Source of the DNA: Bacteroidales bacterium
Lineage (GTDB): Bacteria; Bacteroidota; Bacteroidia; Bacteroidales; Marinilabiliaceae
Direction of reading: 5' to 3'
DNA length: 64,000 nucleotides
Assembly (NCBI GenBank): GCA_024401395.1
Contig: JAKSLD010000003.1
Coordinates: forward strand, 1 to 64,000
In this document: in pieces, positions 19,476 to 28,877 of the stretch
How positions within the stretch are numbered: the first letter of the stretch is position 1
How the letters are laid out: each line of letters starts with the position of its first letter
The notes under the pieces: generated by a model
What the model was told of the DNA's origin: nothing
The model's input: the letters and a program-made list of their open reading frames with translations, nothing else
Databases searched by the model: none
Made by a program: the position numbers and the translations under genes

Positions 19476-19530
19476 ATCAAAAAATAGTAACAACAATATA
19501 TGGCATAGACTAATATAGTAGTATTTTTTC

Positions 19531-19589
19531 TTTCATAAATTGAAGAGGGCCCTCTTTTTGAGAGCTGCCCTCTTCGCGCATTTATGAAA
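19531..19589 (-). promoter_or_regulatory. Large hairpin between SusCD operon 2 and the DUF6057/PD40 run
   Basis: Two nested stems: outer TTTCATAAAT (19531-19540) / ATTTATGAAA (19580-19589) and inner GAAGAGGGC (19542-19550) / GCCCTCTTC (19566-19574). There is no T-run after it on the minus strand, so it is either a weak terminator that lets some transcription pass or an mRNA-stabilising or processing structure. No convincing separate promoter for the downstream genes is seen in 19497-19600. Confidence 0.6.
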
Positions 19590-19600
19590 ATGGAGATTTT

Positions 19601-21085
19601 TTACTTTTTACCGAAAGACCACCATGTAGCCTCACCCCAGCCTCCTGTGCCTTCAGAAGCATAGACAAGTACAAGTCTGCTGCCTGAAACATAGCCGATT
19701 TCGTACTTCTCTGGCTTAAAGCCGTTCTGGTTAATCTGATATGGCCAAAGAATAGCGCCTGCTGATGTGTTGAGGTAACCCAAGCTGAAATGATCTGGAT
19801 TTGGTGTCATATCAAGAGACCATGAACCCTCATTCATCTTATTGCCATCCTTATCATACTTTGTGAGTACGCCATCTTCAGAGAATGTCATGTATGCTGT
19901 AGAATACTCCTCGCCAGTGATAGCACCTGCTGCAGAATGCGCTAGCTGACTGCTGAACTTATCAGCGCAATCGCCATCTTCTACACCGCAACCCCACCAA
20001 GCACCGTTGATATCAGCGCCACCTGCCTGAGGACCTGCAAGATAACCACCGTTACCCCATACAGCACCACCATTAGCAGATGTTGGAGCCCAAGTCCACT
20101 CACTTGAAGTAAGACAACCTTGTGCGTCATCATCACTACCGAATGACCACCATGTAGCTTCACCCCAGCCACCTGTGCCTTCAGAAGCATATACAAGAAC
20201 CATACGGTCTACAGAAAGGAAAGCAACTTCAAACTTCTCTGGTGTAAAGCCGTTCTTGTTAATCTGGTATGGCCAGAGAATAGCACCTGCCGATGTATTA
20301 AGGTAAGCCATATTGCCATTATCATCAATAGCCTCACCATTATTGTAATCAGTAAGCTGGAATGAACCTGTATTCAACTTATTGCCATCCTTACCATACT
20401 TTGTAAGAGAGCCATCCTCACAGAACTCCATATATGAGTCAGCATACTCCTCACCTGTAATTGCTCCTACAGCTGAGTGCGCAAGCTGGCTGCTGAAAAG
20501 ATCTGCACAATCACCATCTTCTACACCACAGCCCCACCAAGCACCATTGATATCAGCACCGCCTGCCTGAGGACCTGCAAGGTAACCACCATTACCCCAT
20601 ACAGCGCCACCATTAGCAGATGTTGGATACCACTTCCATTTCTTTGTACCACTGTTAGAGCAAAGTAGCTTGTCACCAGCAGAAAGCTCTGCTGCTACCT
20701 GAAGAGTGAAATCACGTGATGCAACAGTTTCTTCTCCGTTAGGATTGATATAACGGAAGTAGAGAGTCTGTTGAGGATCAGAACCACGGAGTGGTACATA
20801 GTTCAATACACCTGCACTGCTAGACTGCGAGAGCTTGAACTCTGTTCCATCCTTCTTGATGTAGTATATAACTACACTGGAAACATTAGGAATATCATAC
20901 TTGATATAGTTACCATCTGCTGCTGGCTGAGTGCATGCCTCATCAGAATACTGAGAGAAGGTAGCACCTGCTAGCAAATCTGCAGAAGATATTGTATCAA
21001 CTGAGAATGAACCGTCTTCCTTGATTGGATCGCACGAAGCGAGCATACCCAACATCAAGACAGACATTATTGCTATTTTTTTCAT
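19601..21085 (-). CDS. SusE-position surface lipoprotein with internal tandem duplication
   Basis: 494 aa. Lipoprotein signal with Cys in 'MLASCDPIKED', then an N-terminal beta domain of about 140 residues, then two nearly identical modules starting 'WYPTSANGGAVWGNGG' and 'WAPTSANGGAVWGNGG', each ending 'GWGEATWWSFG'. The repeat period is 528 bp (176 codons). Each module has many Trp and Gly and a conserved 'WWGCGVEDGDCAD' with two Cys. It follows SusD by 20 bp, so it occupies the place of SusE/SusF-type surface binding proteins. No known family is certain. Two binding modules in tandem would raise avidity for ligand; that is inference. Confidence 0.75.
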   Translation of the reverse strand: MKKIAIMSVLMLGMLASCDPIKEDGSFSVDTISSADLLAGATFSQYSDEACTQPAADGNYIKYDIPNVSSVVIYYIKKDGTEFKLSQSSSAGVLNYVPLRGSDPQQTLYFRYINPNGEETVASRDFTLQVAAELSAGDKLLCSNSGTKKWKWYPTSANGGAVWGNGGYLAGPQAGGADINGAWWGCGVEDGDCADLFSSQLAHSAVGAITGEEYADSYMEFCEDGSLTKYGKDGNKLNTGSFQLTDYNNGEAIDDNGNMAYLNTSAGAILWPYQINKNGFTPEKFEVAFLSVDRMVLVYASEGTGGWGEATWWSFGSDDDAQGCLTSSEWTWAPTSANGGAVWGNGGYLAGPQAGGADINGAWWGCGVEDGDCADKFSSQLAHSAAGAITGEEYSTAYMTFSEDGVLTKYDKDGNKMNEGSWSLDMTPNPDHFSLGYLNTSAGAILWPYQINQNGFKPEKYEIGYVSGSRLVLVYASEGTGGWGEATWWSFGKK

Positions 21086-21105
21086 TGTTTCGTTGCTGTT
21101 TTAGA

Positions 21106-22935
21106 TTAATAAACAGGAGTACCTGACATATTCCAATCGCTCTGCTCGCTTTCTCTCCAACCTGCATTCTGTGTAAGAACAGAAGGGTCATCAATATTAC
21201 GAATCTGAGCAGGAGGAATAGGCAAGAAACCATTAGTCTGAGCATAACGCTTAGCCCAGCTAGAAGATGCATGGTGCATTGTTGTCCATGTACCAGTATA
21301 GTTTACCTTAGAGCCATTCTGCTTCTCAAGTGCAGTTGCTGCAAGACAACCCTCTCCAGCATCCTTACCAGACCAACGACGAAGGTCATTGAAACGAATA
21401 CCCTCACCAAAGAGCTCCCAACGACGCTCATTTTGGATTGTCTCCCAAGAATAAGCAACAGCAGGAAGGCCAACACGTGCACGAACCTTATTCATCTCTG
21501 TAGCATCTCCAGTGAGCTCTGTGTACATCAACATAACATCAGAAAGACGGAGAAGAATGATATCAGCAAAGTGGTCACCCTGGAATGAATTACCATTGTT
21601 ATTTGCTACAGAAGAATTCTGTGCACGATATACACCCCACCAAGTGTATGCATTGTTATGATCACTCCATGTTGTCTCGTCGCAAGTAACTGCCATCCAC
21701 TTCTTATTATAATAACCAGTCTCCTCAGAGCAAGAAGTAGTGTATGCGAAATGCTTAAGTTCTGCTTCACAATCAAGAACAGTAGCTGCCTTACGAGGGT
21801 CACTATTAGCCCACTCGCTTACAGAATTGTCGTTGAATGTACCCTGACCCCAACCTTGACCGAATGGGAATGTGTCCTGATCACCATTATGTGCGCCGGA
21901 AGCATCATCATCACAACGGAGTGAGCAGTATAGAGAAGTCATGTTTGTGAAACCCATAGCGATTGTTCCGTTCCAAGATGCCATGTTACCAAACTGAACT
22001 TGGAAAAGCTGCTCTTGATTACCATTGCCTGCCCATGTAGTAGCAAGATCCTTTGTATAATCATAATCAGCAATTGTAAGTTCATTAGTATACTGCCACA
22101 AGTTACGATAATCTTCTACGAGAGAGTAGCCACCATTGTCAATACAATCTCTCAGGTACTTCTCTACGTCAGATTTTGACAAATTGCCTGTAACACCCTC
22201 CTGAGAAGGAAGAACTACATCTGCGAGGCTAGCAGACTTTAGTTCACCTGCCTTCTTATAGAATCCCTGATAGAACATATAAGCACGTGCAAGGTAACCT
22301 TCTGCTGCACCCTTAGTAGCATGACCATCTCCTTGTACGGTTGCTCCATGCTGCATAAGGTTTGCTGCAGAAACGAAATCTGCAAGGATATGAGGGAAAG
22401 TAGTCTCCTCTGCACTCACTTGTGGACATGGATCTGGTGCTGCTGCTGCCCAGTAAGCAGGGATATCACCCCAGAACTGAACACCCCACATATAATAGAG
22501 ACCACGCATAAAGTAAGCCTCACCCAACAACTGGTTACGTGTTGACTCCTTACCAGTCCAGTCGAAAGCATCAACTGCGCCGATAATAGCGTTAGCTCGT
22601 GCGATACCAACGTATGTACTATGCCATGCTGTCTCCAAGAGAGCATCCTTATTACTCATCAAATGACCAATGGCATGACACTCAACGTCACCCGTACCAC
22701 CTGCACCGTTAGAATCATCAGACATAATATTCCAAACAAACCATGGTGTCTGCAACGGGTCATTACAATACTGGTTCATCACACCATATAGTGCTGCCAG
22801 CTCTTTGTTGAGGTCAGCAGGAGCAGCAGGATAGTTGCTAGTATTGGCCTCAGTATAGTTGCTAGAGTCGAGGAAGTCCTCACACGATGAGAGTGCGAGA
22901 GCTGTCGCCGCTGCTATAGTAAATATCTTTTTCAT
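21106..22935 (-). CDS. SusD/RagB-family outer-membrane nutrient-binding lipoprotein
   Basis: 609 aa. Lipoprotein signal, Cys in 'LALSSCEDFLDSSNY'. SusD-like helical region ('LLGEAYFMRGLYYMWGVQFWGDIP') and C-terminal signature 'NERRWELFGEGIRFNDLRRW' around residue 510. Pairs with the SusC gene 26 bp upstream. Ends 'NMSGTPVY'. The first SusD in the window belongs to the same family but shares only the general pattern, so the ligand probably differs. Confidence 0.95.
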   Translation of the reverse strand: MKKIFTIAAATALALSSCEDFLDSSNYTEANTSNYPAAPADLNKELAALYGVMNQYCNDPLQTPWFVWNIMSDDSNGAGGTGDVECHAIGHLMSNKDALLETAWHSTYVGIARANAIIGAVDAFDWTGKESTRNQLLGEAYFMRGLYYMWGVQFWGDIPAYWAAAAPDPCPQVSAEETTFPHILADFVSAANLMQHGATVQGDGHATKGAAEGYLARAYMFYQGFYKKAGELKSASLADVVLPSQEGVTGNLSKSDVEKYLRDCIDNGGYSLVEDYRNLWQYTNELTIADYDYTKDLATTWAGNGNQEQLFQVQFGNMASWNGTIAMGFTNMTSLYCSLRCDDDASGAHNGDQDTFPFGQGWGQGTFNDNSVSEWANSDPRKAATVLDCEAELKHFAYTTSCSEETGYYNKKWMAVTCDETTWSDHNNAYTWWGVYRAQNSSVANNNGNSFQGDHFADIILLRLSDVMLMYTELTGDATEMNKVRARVGLPAVAYSWETIQNERRWELFGEGIRFNDLRRWSGKDAGEGCLAATALEKQNGSKVNYTGTWTTMHHASSSWAKRYAQTNGFLPIPPAQIRNIDDPSVLTQNAGWRESEQSDWNMSGTPVY

Positions 22936-22961
22936 ATTCTTTATTCAATAATGGAGATTGA

Positions 22962-25900
22962 TTAGAACTTGATGCTTGCACCGACAAGGAATGTACGTGC
23001 AGAAGGATAGAGACCTACATCAAGACCTCGTGCCCATGAGTTGCTTGTTCCTGCGTTAGAACCACACTCAGGATCTACGCCATCGTAGCCTGTGAATGTG
23101 TAGAGGTTTTGACCCTGAACATAAACACGCAACTGCTGGAATGGAGTCTTGAAAGCCTTAGCCAAGTCATATCCGAGTGTTACATTCTGAATCTTGAAGT
23201 AATCAGCGTCCTGCATATAGAATGATGATACCCACTGATTATTCTCAGAACCTACGACAAGGCGAGGATTGCTGTTGCTTGTTCCCTCACCATGCCAACG
23301 ATCGAGAATATTAGTTGTATAGTGGACATACTGGTTAGCAAGAAGAGCTGTTCGGTAGCACTGCATAATCTGATGACCGAATGCGCCAGAACCTGCTACG
23401 CTGAAATCCAATCCCTTCCAAGAGAAACCAAGGTTAACACCCATGGTAAAGTCAGGATTAGGGTCGCCTATTTCGTGACGGTCGCCATCGAGAGTGATTG
23501 AACCATCATTATTATAGTCGTTCCAAATCATATCACCTGGCTGAGCGTTAGCGAGAACTGCCTTACCAGCAGCACGTGCTGCGTCGATTTGAGCCTGACT
23601 CTGCCAGATACCATCATAAGACATACCGCTGAAATAGCCAATTGCGTGACCTACCTCAACAAGAGATACATACGAAGAATTCTGGAACAATGCGCTAGAA
23701 ACGCCATCACCAATCTTACCAGAAGCTGTAGCAAGACGTGTTACCTCATTCTTGTTATAAGCGCCATTGACACCAATGTTGTAGTTGAAATCATCACCGA
23801 TTTCACCATTCCATGAGAGAGCAAGTTCAATACCCTTATTCTCTACGTCGCCACCATTGATATAAGCAGCCTCCTCATAACCAAGGATATCGTTGAGCGG
23901 AGCCTGAACGAGCCAATCCTTAGTAGTCTTCTTATACCAATCGAAGTTTACACCAAGGTGATCATTGATAAGGCGAGCATCGAAACCGATGTTAATCTGC
24001 TCTGAAGTCTCCCAAGTTACATCTTCATTAGGTACGTTTTTAGCGTAAGCACCTGACTGATAAACACCAGTAATAGTGTTATTCATATCGCTGCTGAACT
24101 TATAGCCATAGTCGGCATAATCTGTTGGCGAGAATGCGATATTAGAGAGATAGTAGAAGTTACCTATGTTACAGTTACCATTCTGACCCCAGCTTCCGCG
24201 AATCTTAAAATAGCTAAGGACGCTAGAGATAGACTGCATGAACTCCTCAGAAGAAACTACCCAACCAGCACTAGCAGAAGGGAACACACCCCAACGGTTG
24301 CCTCTTGCAAAATTTGAAGAACCATCGGCACGTACTGTTACAGTAGCCATATACTTCTCAGCGAGGTTCCAGTTAAGACGACCGAAGAACGAAGCAATAC
24401 TACCCTGCTCTGGAGTGTCATAACCGCTATAACCTGTGATATTCGAGAAATTGCTCATTACTGAATAATCCCAGCCATTGAGTACGAGAGAGTTAACATT
24501 ATCAGAGCCATCAGAAGCCTGCATTGAGAGTCCAGAACTCCACTTAGACTTCTCGTAAGACTGACCAACCATGACATCGATAGCGTTGCTACCGAGCATA
24601 GGCAATGCATACGAGAGAGTATTCTCGAAGTTGAGGCTTGAACTCTGGTTCTGAGACTGAGAAAGGCCATAGTTGCTACTTGCAGATGTACTACTTGAAG
24701 AATAAGGCATTGACATGCTACGGCTATTGCTTGCACTATAACCAGTATTCAACTGACCGCGATACTTAAGACCCTTAATAGGCTCAACAACCCAGAAGAA
24801 AGTTGCTCCTACGCCGAAATCACGCGAACGGTTAAGAGAGCTGTACTGACCATTAAGGAAACCATTAAGAGGGTTAGCGTAGATCATTGTGCTATAGCCA
24901 GCGCCATTCTTATCATAGCTAGCTACATTACCATTCTCGTCGTATGCCTCTACGAGAGGAGATGCGCTATATACGCCCTGCATGATATTCCAGTAACCAT
25001 TACCCTCTGGGAGGTCGTGGCTTGAATGGTACCAATAAGAGATATTCTCGCCGATAGTAAGAATATCGTGCTCAGAATTCTTGAGGAGGATGTGCTCAGA
25101 ATTGAGGCGACCACCGTAACGCTTGTAGTCAGATGCATTATCACCACCCATTATACCCTCATTAGTGCTATAGTTAACGCTCAAAGAGAACTTGCTCACA
25201 TCACTACCACCAGTCAAAGATACATTGTGGCTAGTCTGCAAAGCATTCTTATTCTGATACTCCTTGAACCAATCGGTACCTTCCCAACCAGCATCTACCT
25301 TGTCGAGAATAGACTGAGGCACTATAGTAGACCAATCAGTCTTTGTACCATAAGTATTAAAGTTAGTCTCATTAACGACCTGCATATACTGCTGAGCAGT
25401 GAGAGTACCAGGTACCTTATATGCATTAGACCAACCCACATATCCATCGTACTGGAGGCTAAGCTTACCTGCCTTACCCTGCTTAGTAGTCACGAGGATT
25501 ACACCGTTAGCGGCGCGAGCACCATAGATGGCAGCAGAAGCGGCATCCTTAAGGATATCGATAGACTCGATATCGTTAGGATTGAGTCCATTCAAACCAT
25601 TATCAGCTGTACCACTGTTTACTCCATCGATGATAAGAAGAGGTGAAGAATTACCGATAGTACCGACACCACGGATACTTACCTTAAAGCCCTTACCTGG
25701 CTGAGAAGAAGACTGAGTAATCTGAACACCTGGCGACTTAGACTGCATAGCTGTCAGTGCGTTTGTAGTGTTCATCTTAGAGATATCATCTCCCTTTACC
25801 TGAACAGTTGCACCAGTAACGAGCTTTTTCTTCATTGTACCATAACCGACAACGACAACGTCATCGAGCTCTGTCAACTCTGGGAGCAACTGAACGTTGA

Positions 25901-26177
25901 TTGTACCAGAATTGATAACTGGCTTCTCCTGTGGGAGATAACCGATGAAAGAATAAAGAAGAGTACTCCCTGCAGGAGCCGAGATAGAATAGTTACCATC
26001 GAAATCTGTGATGGTACCTACTGTTGTGCCCTTGACCAACACGTTTACACCTGGGATAGGTGATTGGTTTTCGTCAACTACACAACCCGATATCTTTGCA
26101 TTCTCTTGTGCCCATAGTGTTTGTATGCCCATGAACAAACAGAAAAGCAAAGATAGAATCCGTGAATTGCTTTTCAT
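22962..26177 (-). CDS. SusC/RagA-family TonB-dependent outer-membrane transporter
   Basis: 1071 aa. Signal peptide (MKSNSRILSLLFCLFMGIQ) nearly identical to the other SusC, carboxypeptidase-regulatory-like domain, 'ELDDVVVVGYGTMKKK', plug with 'DILKDAASAAIYGARAANG', and barrel ending in Phe. The first about 130 residues agree closely with the 6021-9254 protein and the rest diverges, as expected if barrel and plug were selected for another ligand after duplication, or if the front end was homogenised by recombination. First gene of operon 2. Confidence 0.95.
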   Translation of the reverse strand: MKSNSRILSLLFCLFMGIQTLWAQENAKISGCVVDENQSPIPGVNVLVKGTTVGTITDFDGNYSISAPAGSTLLYSFIGYLPQEKPVINSGTINVQLLPELTELDDVVVVGYGTMKKKLVTGATVQVKGDDISKMNTTNALTAMQSKSPGVQITQSSSQPGKGFKVSIRGVGTIGNSSPLLIIDGVNSGTADNGLNGLNPNDIESIDILKDAASAAIYGARAANGVILVTTKQGKAGKLSLQYDGYVGWSNAYKVPGTLTAQQYMQVVNETNFNTYGTKTDWSTIVPQSILDKVDAGWEGTDWFKEYQNKNALQTSHNVSLTGGSDVSKFSLSVNYSTNEGIMGGDNASDYKRYGGRLNSEHILLKNSEHDILTIGENISYWYHSSHDLPEGNGYWNIMQGVYSASPLVEAYDENGNVASYDKNGAGYSTMIYANPLNGFLNGQYSSLNRSRDFGVGATFFWVVEPIKGLKYRGQLNTGYSASNSRSMSMPYSSSSTSASSNYGLSQSQNQSSSLNFENTLSYALPMLGSNAIDVMVGQSYEKSKWSSGLSMQASDGSDNVNSLVLNGWDYSVMSNFSNITGYSGYDTPEQGSIASFFGRLNWNLAEKYMATVTVRADGSSNFARGNRWGVFPSASAGWVVSSEEFMQSISSVLSYFKIRGSWGQNGNCNIGNFYYLSNIAFSPTDYADYGYKFSSDMNNTITGVYQSGAYAKNVPNEDVTWETSEQINIGFDARLINDHLGVNFDWYKKTTKDWLVQAPLNDILGYEEAAYINGGDVENKGIELALSWNGEIGDDFNYNIGVNGAYNKNEVTRLATASGKIGDGVSSALFQNSSYVSLVEVGHAIGYFSGMSYDGIWQSQAQIDAARAAGKAVLANAQPGDMIWNDYNNDGSITLDGDRHEIGDPNPDFTMGVNLGFSWKGLDFSVAGSGAFGHQIMQCYRTALLANQYVHYTTNILDRWHGEGTSNSNPRLVVGSENNQWVSSFYMQDADYFKIQNVTLGYDLAKAFKTPFQQLRVYVQGQNLYTFTGYDGVDPECGSNAGTSNSWARGLDVGLYPSARTFLVGASIKF

Positions 26178-26245
26178 AAATTAATAGTAACTAAATTGTG
26201 TGTATATAAATGGTAGTTTCGCGTTACTCTACCATTTGACCAATG

Positions 26246-26289
26246 CAAAAGTACAGCGAAGTGCAAAATAGTGTTAATACTATTTTGAC
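26246..26289 (-). promoter_or_regulatory. Promoter and putative operator of SusCD operon 2
   Basis: Minus-strand -7 box TACTTTTG (26246-26253), 69 nt before the SusC start. The plus-strand 14-mer AATACTATTTTGAC (26276-26289) begins 23 bp from the -7 box, as in operon 1. Here it is half of a perfect inverted repeat CAAAATAGT (26264-26272) / ACTATTTTG (26279-26287) with a 6-nt spacer. There is no clear -33 element, so activation by a bound regulator or an alternative sigma factor is plausible. Confidence 0.6.
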
Positions 26290-26326
26290 ATATAGCAATA
26301 CGAATTTAACTATTTTTAGATATTGT

Positions 26327-28873
26327 CTAACGCATGAAACAATTCAGCGCTCCATCAGGACCGGCCACAACGATACTCTTATCCGTCTGAACCATAGGCG
26401 AATAGGCAGGCTTAGGGTAGCCTACAGCGAGTTTCCCAAGCATATTGTATAGATAAGACAAATGCTCTTTAGCATCGTAGATTACGATACTGCCATCATT
26501 GGTAAGAGAAACGTCAGATACATTTCCGACAAATATAGGAGTCTGGCGCTCAACTATATTCTTCTGAGAGTCGAACTCTATAATAAGGCTGTCAGTCACG
26601 ACAGCGAACTTAGACTTATTAATATGGAGCAAGTGGTGAGGCTTATCCTTCATTTCAGGGACAGGGTGAGTCTTGACATTACCGCCAGGAATTTCCACCA
26701 TAGCCATATTGCCATCCACGGTAGAGGTCACGAAACTACCTACGCCATCGAAATAGATATTACTCTGAGGATTTGGTGCGAAAAGTTGAGAGAGTTTGAT
26801 ACGCTCATTACCCTTACGGTCGAGAATATAAGATCTAAGATTATCCTGCATAAGGATATAGTCCTTTCCAAGAGCCACCTCATGCTGAACGGGCTGAGTC
26901 ACCAGTCCCTCGGTAGAAGGAATCTTCCATCCCTCTATGTGCTTAGTATCCGGGCCATAGAGACAAGTCGTCTTATTATCGCAAGAGACAAAGAGGCGGA
27001 AGTCGCGTGAGTCACTATACATTATATAAGACACTCCACTAGTCGCCTTTGCATTCAGCTTGACAGGGAAATCGGCAGTGTTATTACCATTACGGTCTAT
27101 AAGCTGGATAGTATTCTCAGTAGCGAAAAGATACTGAAGTTTCTTGTTACGGTAATAGTCAATCTGCACTACGTCACCCACGATATGGCCATCCACCTTA
27201 CGTTTCCACAAAGTAAGTCCATCAGAATTGATAAGATAGATATAATTATCTACATCCTGAACGAGGTATTCAATAGACTGAGTATAATGATTGACCACTG
27301 CGAAAGGCTTACCAACGATATCCGCATCCAAGTGAGCCTGCCATCTTGTAGGAGGTTCGGCGCTAAGGTGAGTATTATTGTCGATATTCAAGCAGATATA
27401 AGGGAGGTTGTTGACACGAGAAGCCTGCCAACCGATAGTCTTGCAGACCTCGGCATCGTGTATCATACACTTCTTCCATTTGAAAGCCGAGCAACGTTCT
27501 GGGAACAGGCTGCGGAAGTTACGGAAAGCGGCATCATTAGCGAGAGTACGATTCTGCATATTCTCATAAAGGACGCGGCGAAGTATATTGACCTCATCAG
27601 CGAATAGGAGGCAATTATCAAAACGGAGGTAATATTTGAAAGGAACCTTATGCGAAGATAGTAGGTCTGGGAGGAAGAACAACTCTTCGGCACTATTGAA
27701 AGCCCTATATACAGGTACTGCGACAGATGCGAGAGGAGAAAGCACATCGACCTGAGGTACAGGAGACCCATTATTAAGAGCTACCAGCAACTCATTCAAG
27801 GCACCCTGAAGGACAGTACCATTATCACCCATAAGGAAGAGACACTGTGATTTCTCTGGATTATCTATATCGAGAGAGACCAAAGCCAGTTCGTTAGCGA
27901 AGAGATTTGCCAAGAGAGCCTCTATATCTGCATTACAACGTTCATTAAGAGTAGACTGCAGTTCGCGATAACGCTCCTCCTCGCCGTGACGCTTCAGGTA
28001 ATTGAGATAAGACTCATTAGCCAAGCCACGTGCGCCCTTGACATAGCATCGGAAATCGACAATACTAGAAGGGATATACTTATCTATGGTAATAGGAGCA
28101 GATTCCGTAGCGACGAGGTATGAGAGAGTACTAGCGCTTTCAGAGAAAGACATACCATTAGCCACGATACGAGAATTGACGATATCCACATCCAGCTCCG
28201 TCCATACGTCATCCTCCTTTGCCTCGCTATAATCACGGACAAAGACAGATATCGGTGTGGCATCAGAAGCCGTGTGCATAAGAGTGCTAAACGACTGGAG
28301 GGCGGCAAGCTTCTTATTATCCTTACTTGCGACCATAGCCAAAGTGGGTACAGATTCAGAAAAATAAGCGCAACCCTTCATTGTGAGCATCCACAGAGGA
28401 GAAGAAGCTACCTTAAACATTGTGGCACCCTCAGCTGTAGTATCTGGAGTCTCGCTATCTTTCATAACATTGACAAGAAGACGTCTTTCGGCATTATTCT
28501 TAAGTTGGAAAGCCATAAGACGAGCATCATCGTAGTAGACAGAATAGAGGGTACGTGCAGATGAGGTATCAGCCAGAGCGAACATTGAACGAGAGAAGGC
28601 GTGGAACAATGCGGTATCGTGGCTGATTACTAGTTTCTCGGAATAGTTATAGACCAGATCCTTGATCTTATTCTCCTGTTCCTCGTCAAGTTCACCTTTA
28701 GCATACAGAGAAGACTGATTATAGCGGACGATTAGTCGTGCGTCGGTAGAGAGAGATGAAAACGGGGTATTACCCTCATAAAGTTTGGAATCATTGAGCC
28801 ATAAAGCTACGCCTGCTACTATAAGCAGTAGCAGTGAGATTCCTGTAATTATGAGAATAGTCCTTTTATTCAC
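26327..28873 (-). CDS. Large membrane-anchored protein of unknown function, propeller-like C-terminus
   Basis: 848 aa with a GTG start 4 bp after the pssA stop codon. One N-terminal membrane anchor (about 7-26, 'ILIITGISLLLLIVAGVALWL'); the rest is predicted outside the cytoplasm. The first about 470 residues are a mixed domain of the kind annotated DUF3352-like in Bacteroidetes (tentative). From about 500 on, repeated 'NYIYLINSDGLTLWKRKVDG' and 'IQLIDRNGNNTADFPVK' strings look like PQQ/WD-type propeller blades without enzymatic motifs. Coupling with phosphatidylserine synthase suggests an envelope role; this is inference. Confidence 0.65.
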   Translation of the reverse strand: MNKRTILIITGISLLLLIVAGVALWLNDSKLYEGNTPFSSLSTDARLIVRYNQSSLYAKGELDEEQENKIKDLVYNYSEKLVISHDTALFHAFSRSMFALADTSSARTLYSVYYDDARLMAFQLKNNAERRLLVNVMKDSETPDTTAEGATMFKVASSPLWMLTMKGCAYFSESVPTLAMVASKDNKKLAALQSFSTLMHTASDATPISVFVRDYSEAKEDDVWTELDVDIVNSRIVANGMSFSESASTLSYLVATESAPITIDKYIPSSIVDFRCYVKGARGLANESYLNYLKRHGEEERYRELQSTLNERCNADIEALLANLFANELALVSLDIDNPEKSQCLFLMGDNGTVLQGALNELLVALNNGSPVPQVDVLSPLASVAVPVYRAFNSAEELFFLPDLLSSHKVPFKYYLRFDNCLLFADEVNILRRVLYENMQNRTLANDAAFRNFRSLFPERCSAFKWKKCMIHDAEVCKTIGWQASRVNNLPYICLNIDNNTHLSAEPPTRWQAHLDADIVGKPFAVVNHYTQSIEYLVQDVDNYIYLINSDGLTLWKRKVDGHIVGDVVQIDYYRNKKLQYLFATENTIQLIDRNGNNTADFPVKLNAKATSGVSYIMYSDSRDFRLFVSCDNKTTCLYGPDTKHIEGWKIPSTEGLVTQPVQHEVALGKDYILMQDNLRSYILDRKGNERIKLSQLFAPNPQSNIYFDGVGSFVTSTVDGNMAMVEIPGGNVKTHPVPEMKDKPHHLLHINKSKFAVVTDSLIIEFDSQKNIVERQTPIFVGNVSDVSLTNDGSIVIYDAKEHLSYLYNMLGKLAVGYPKPAYSPMVQTDKSIVVAGPDGALNCFMR

Positions 28874-28877
28874 CTGA

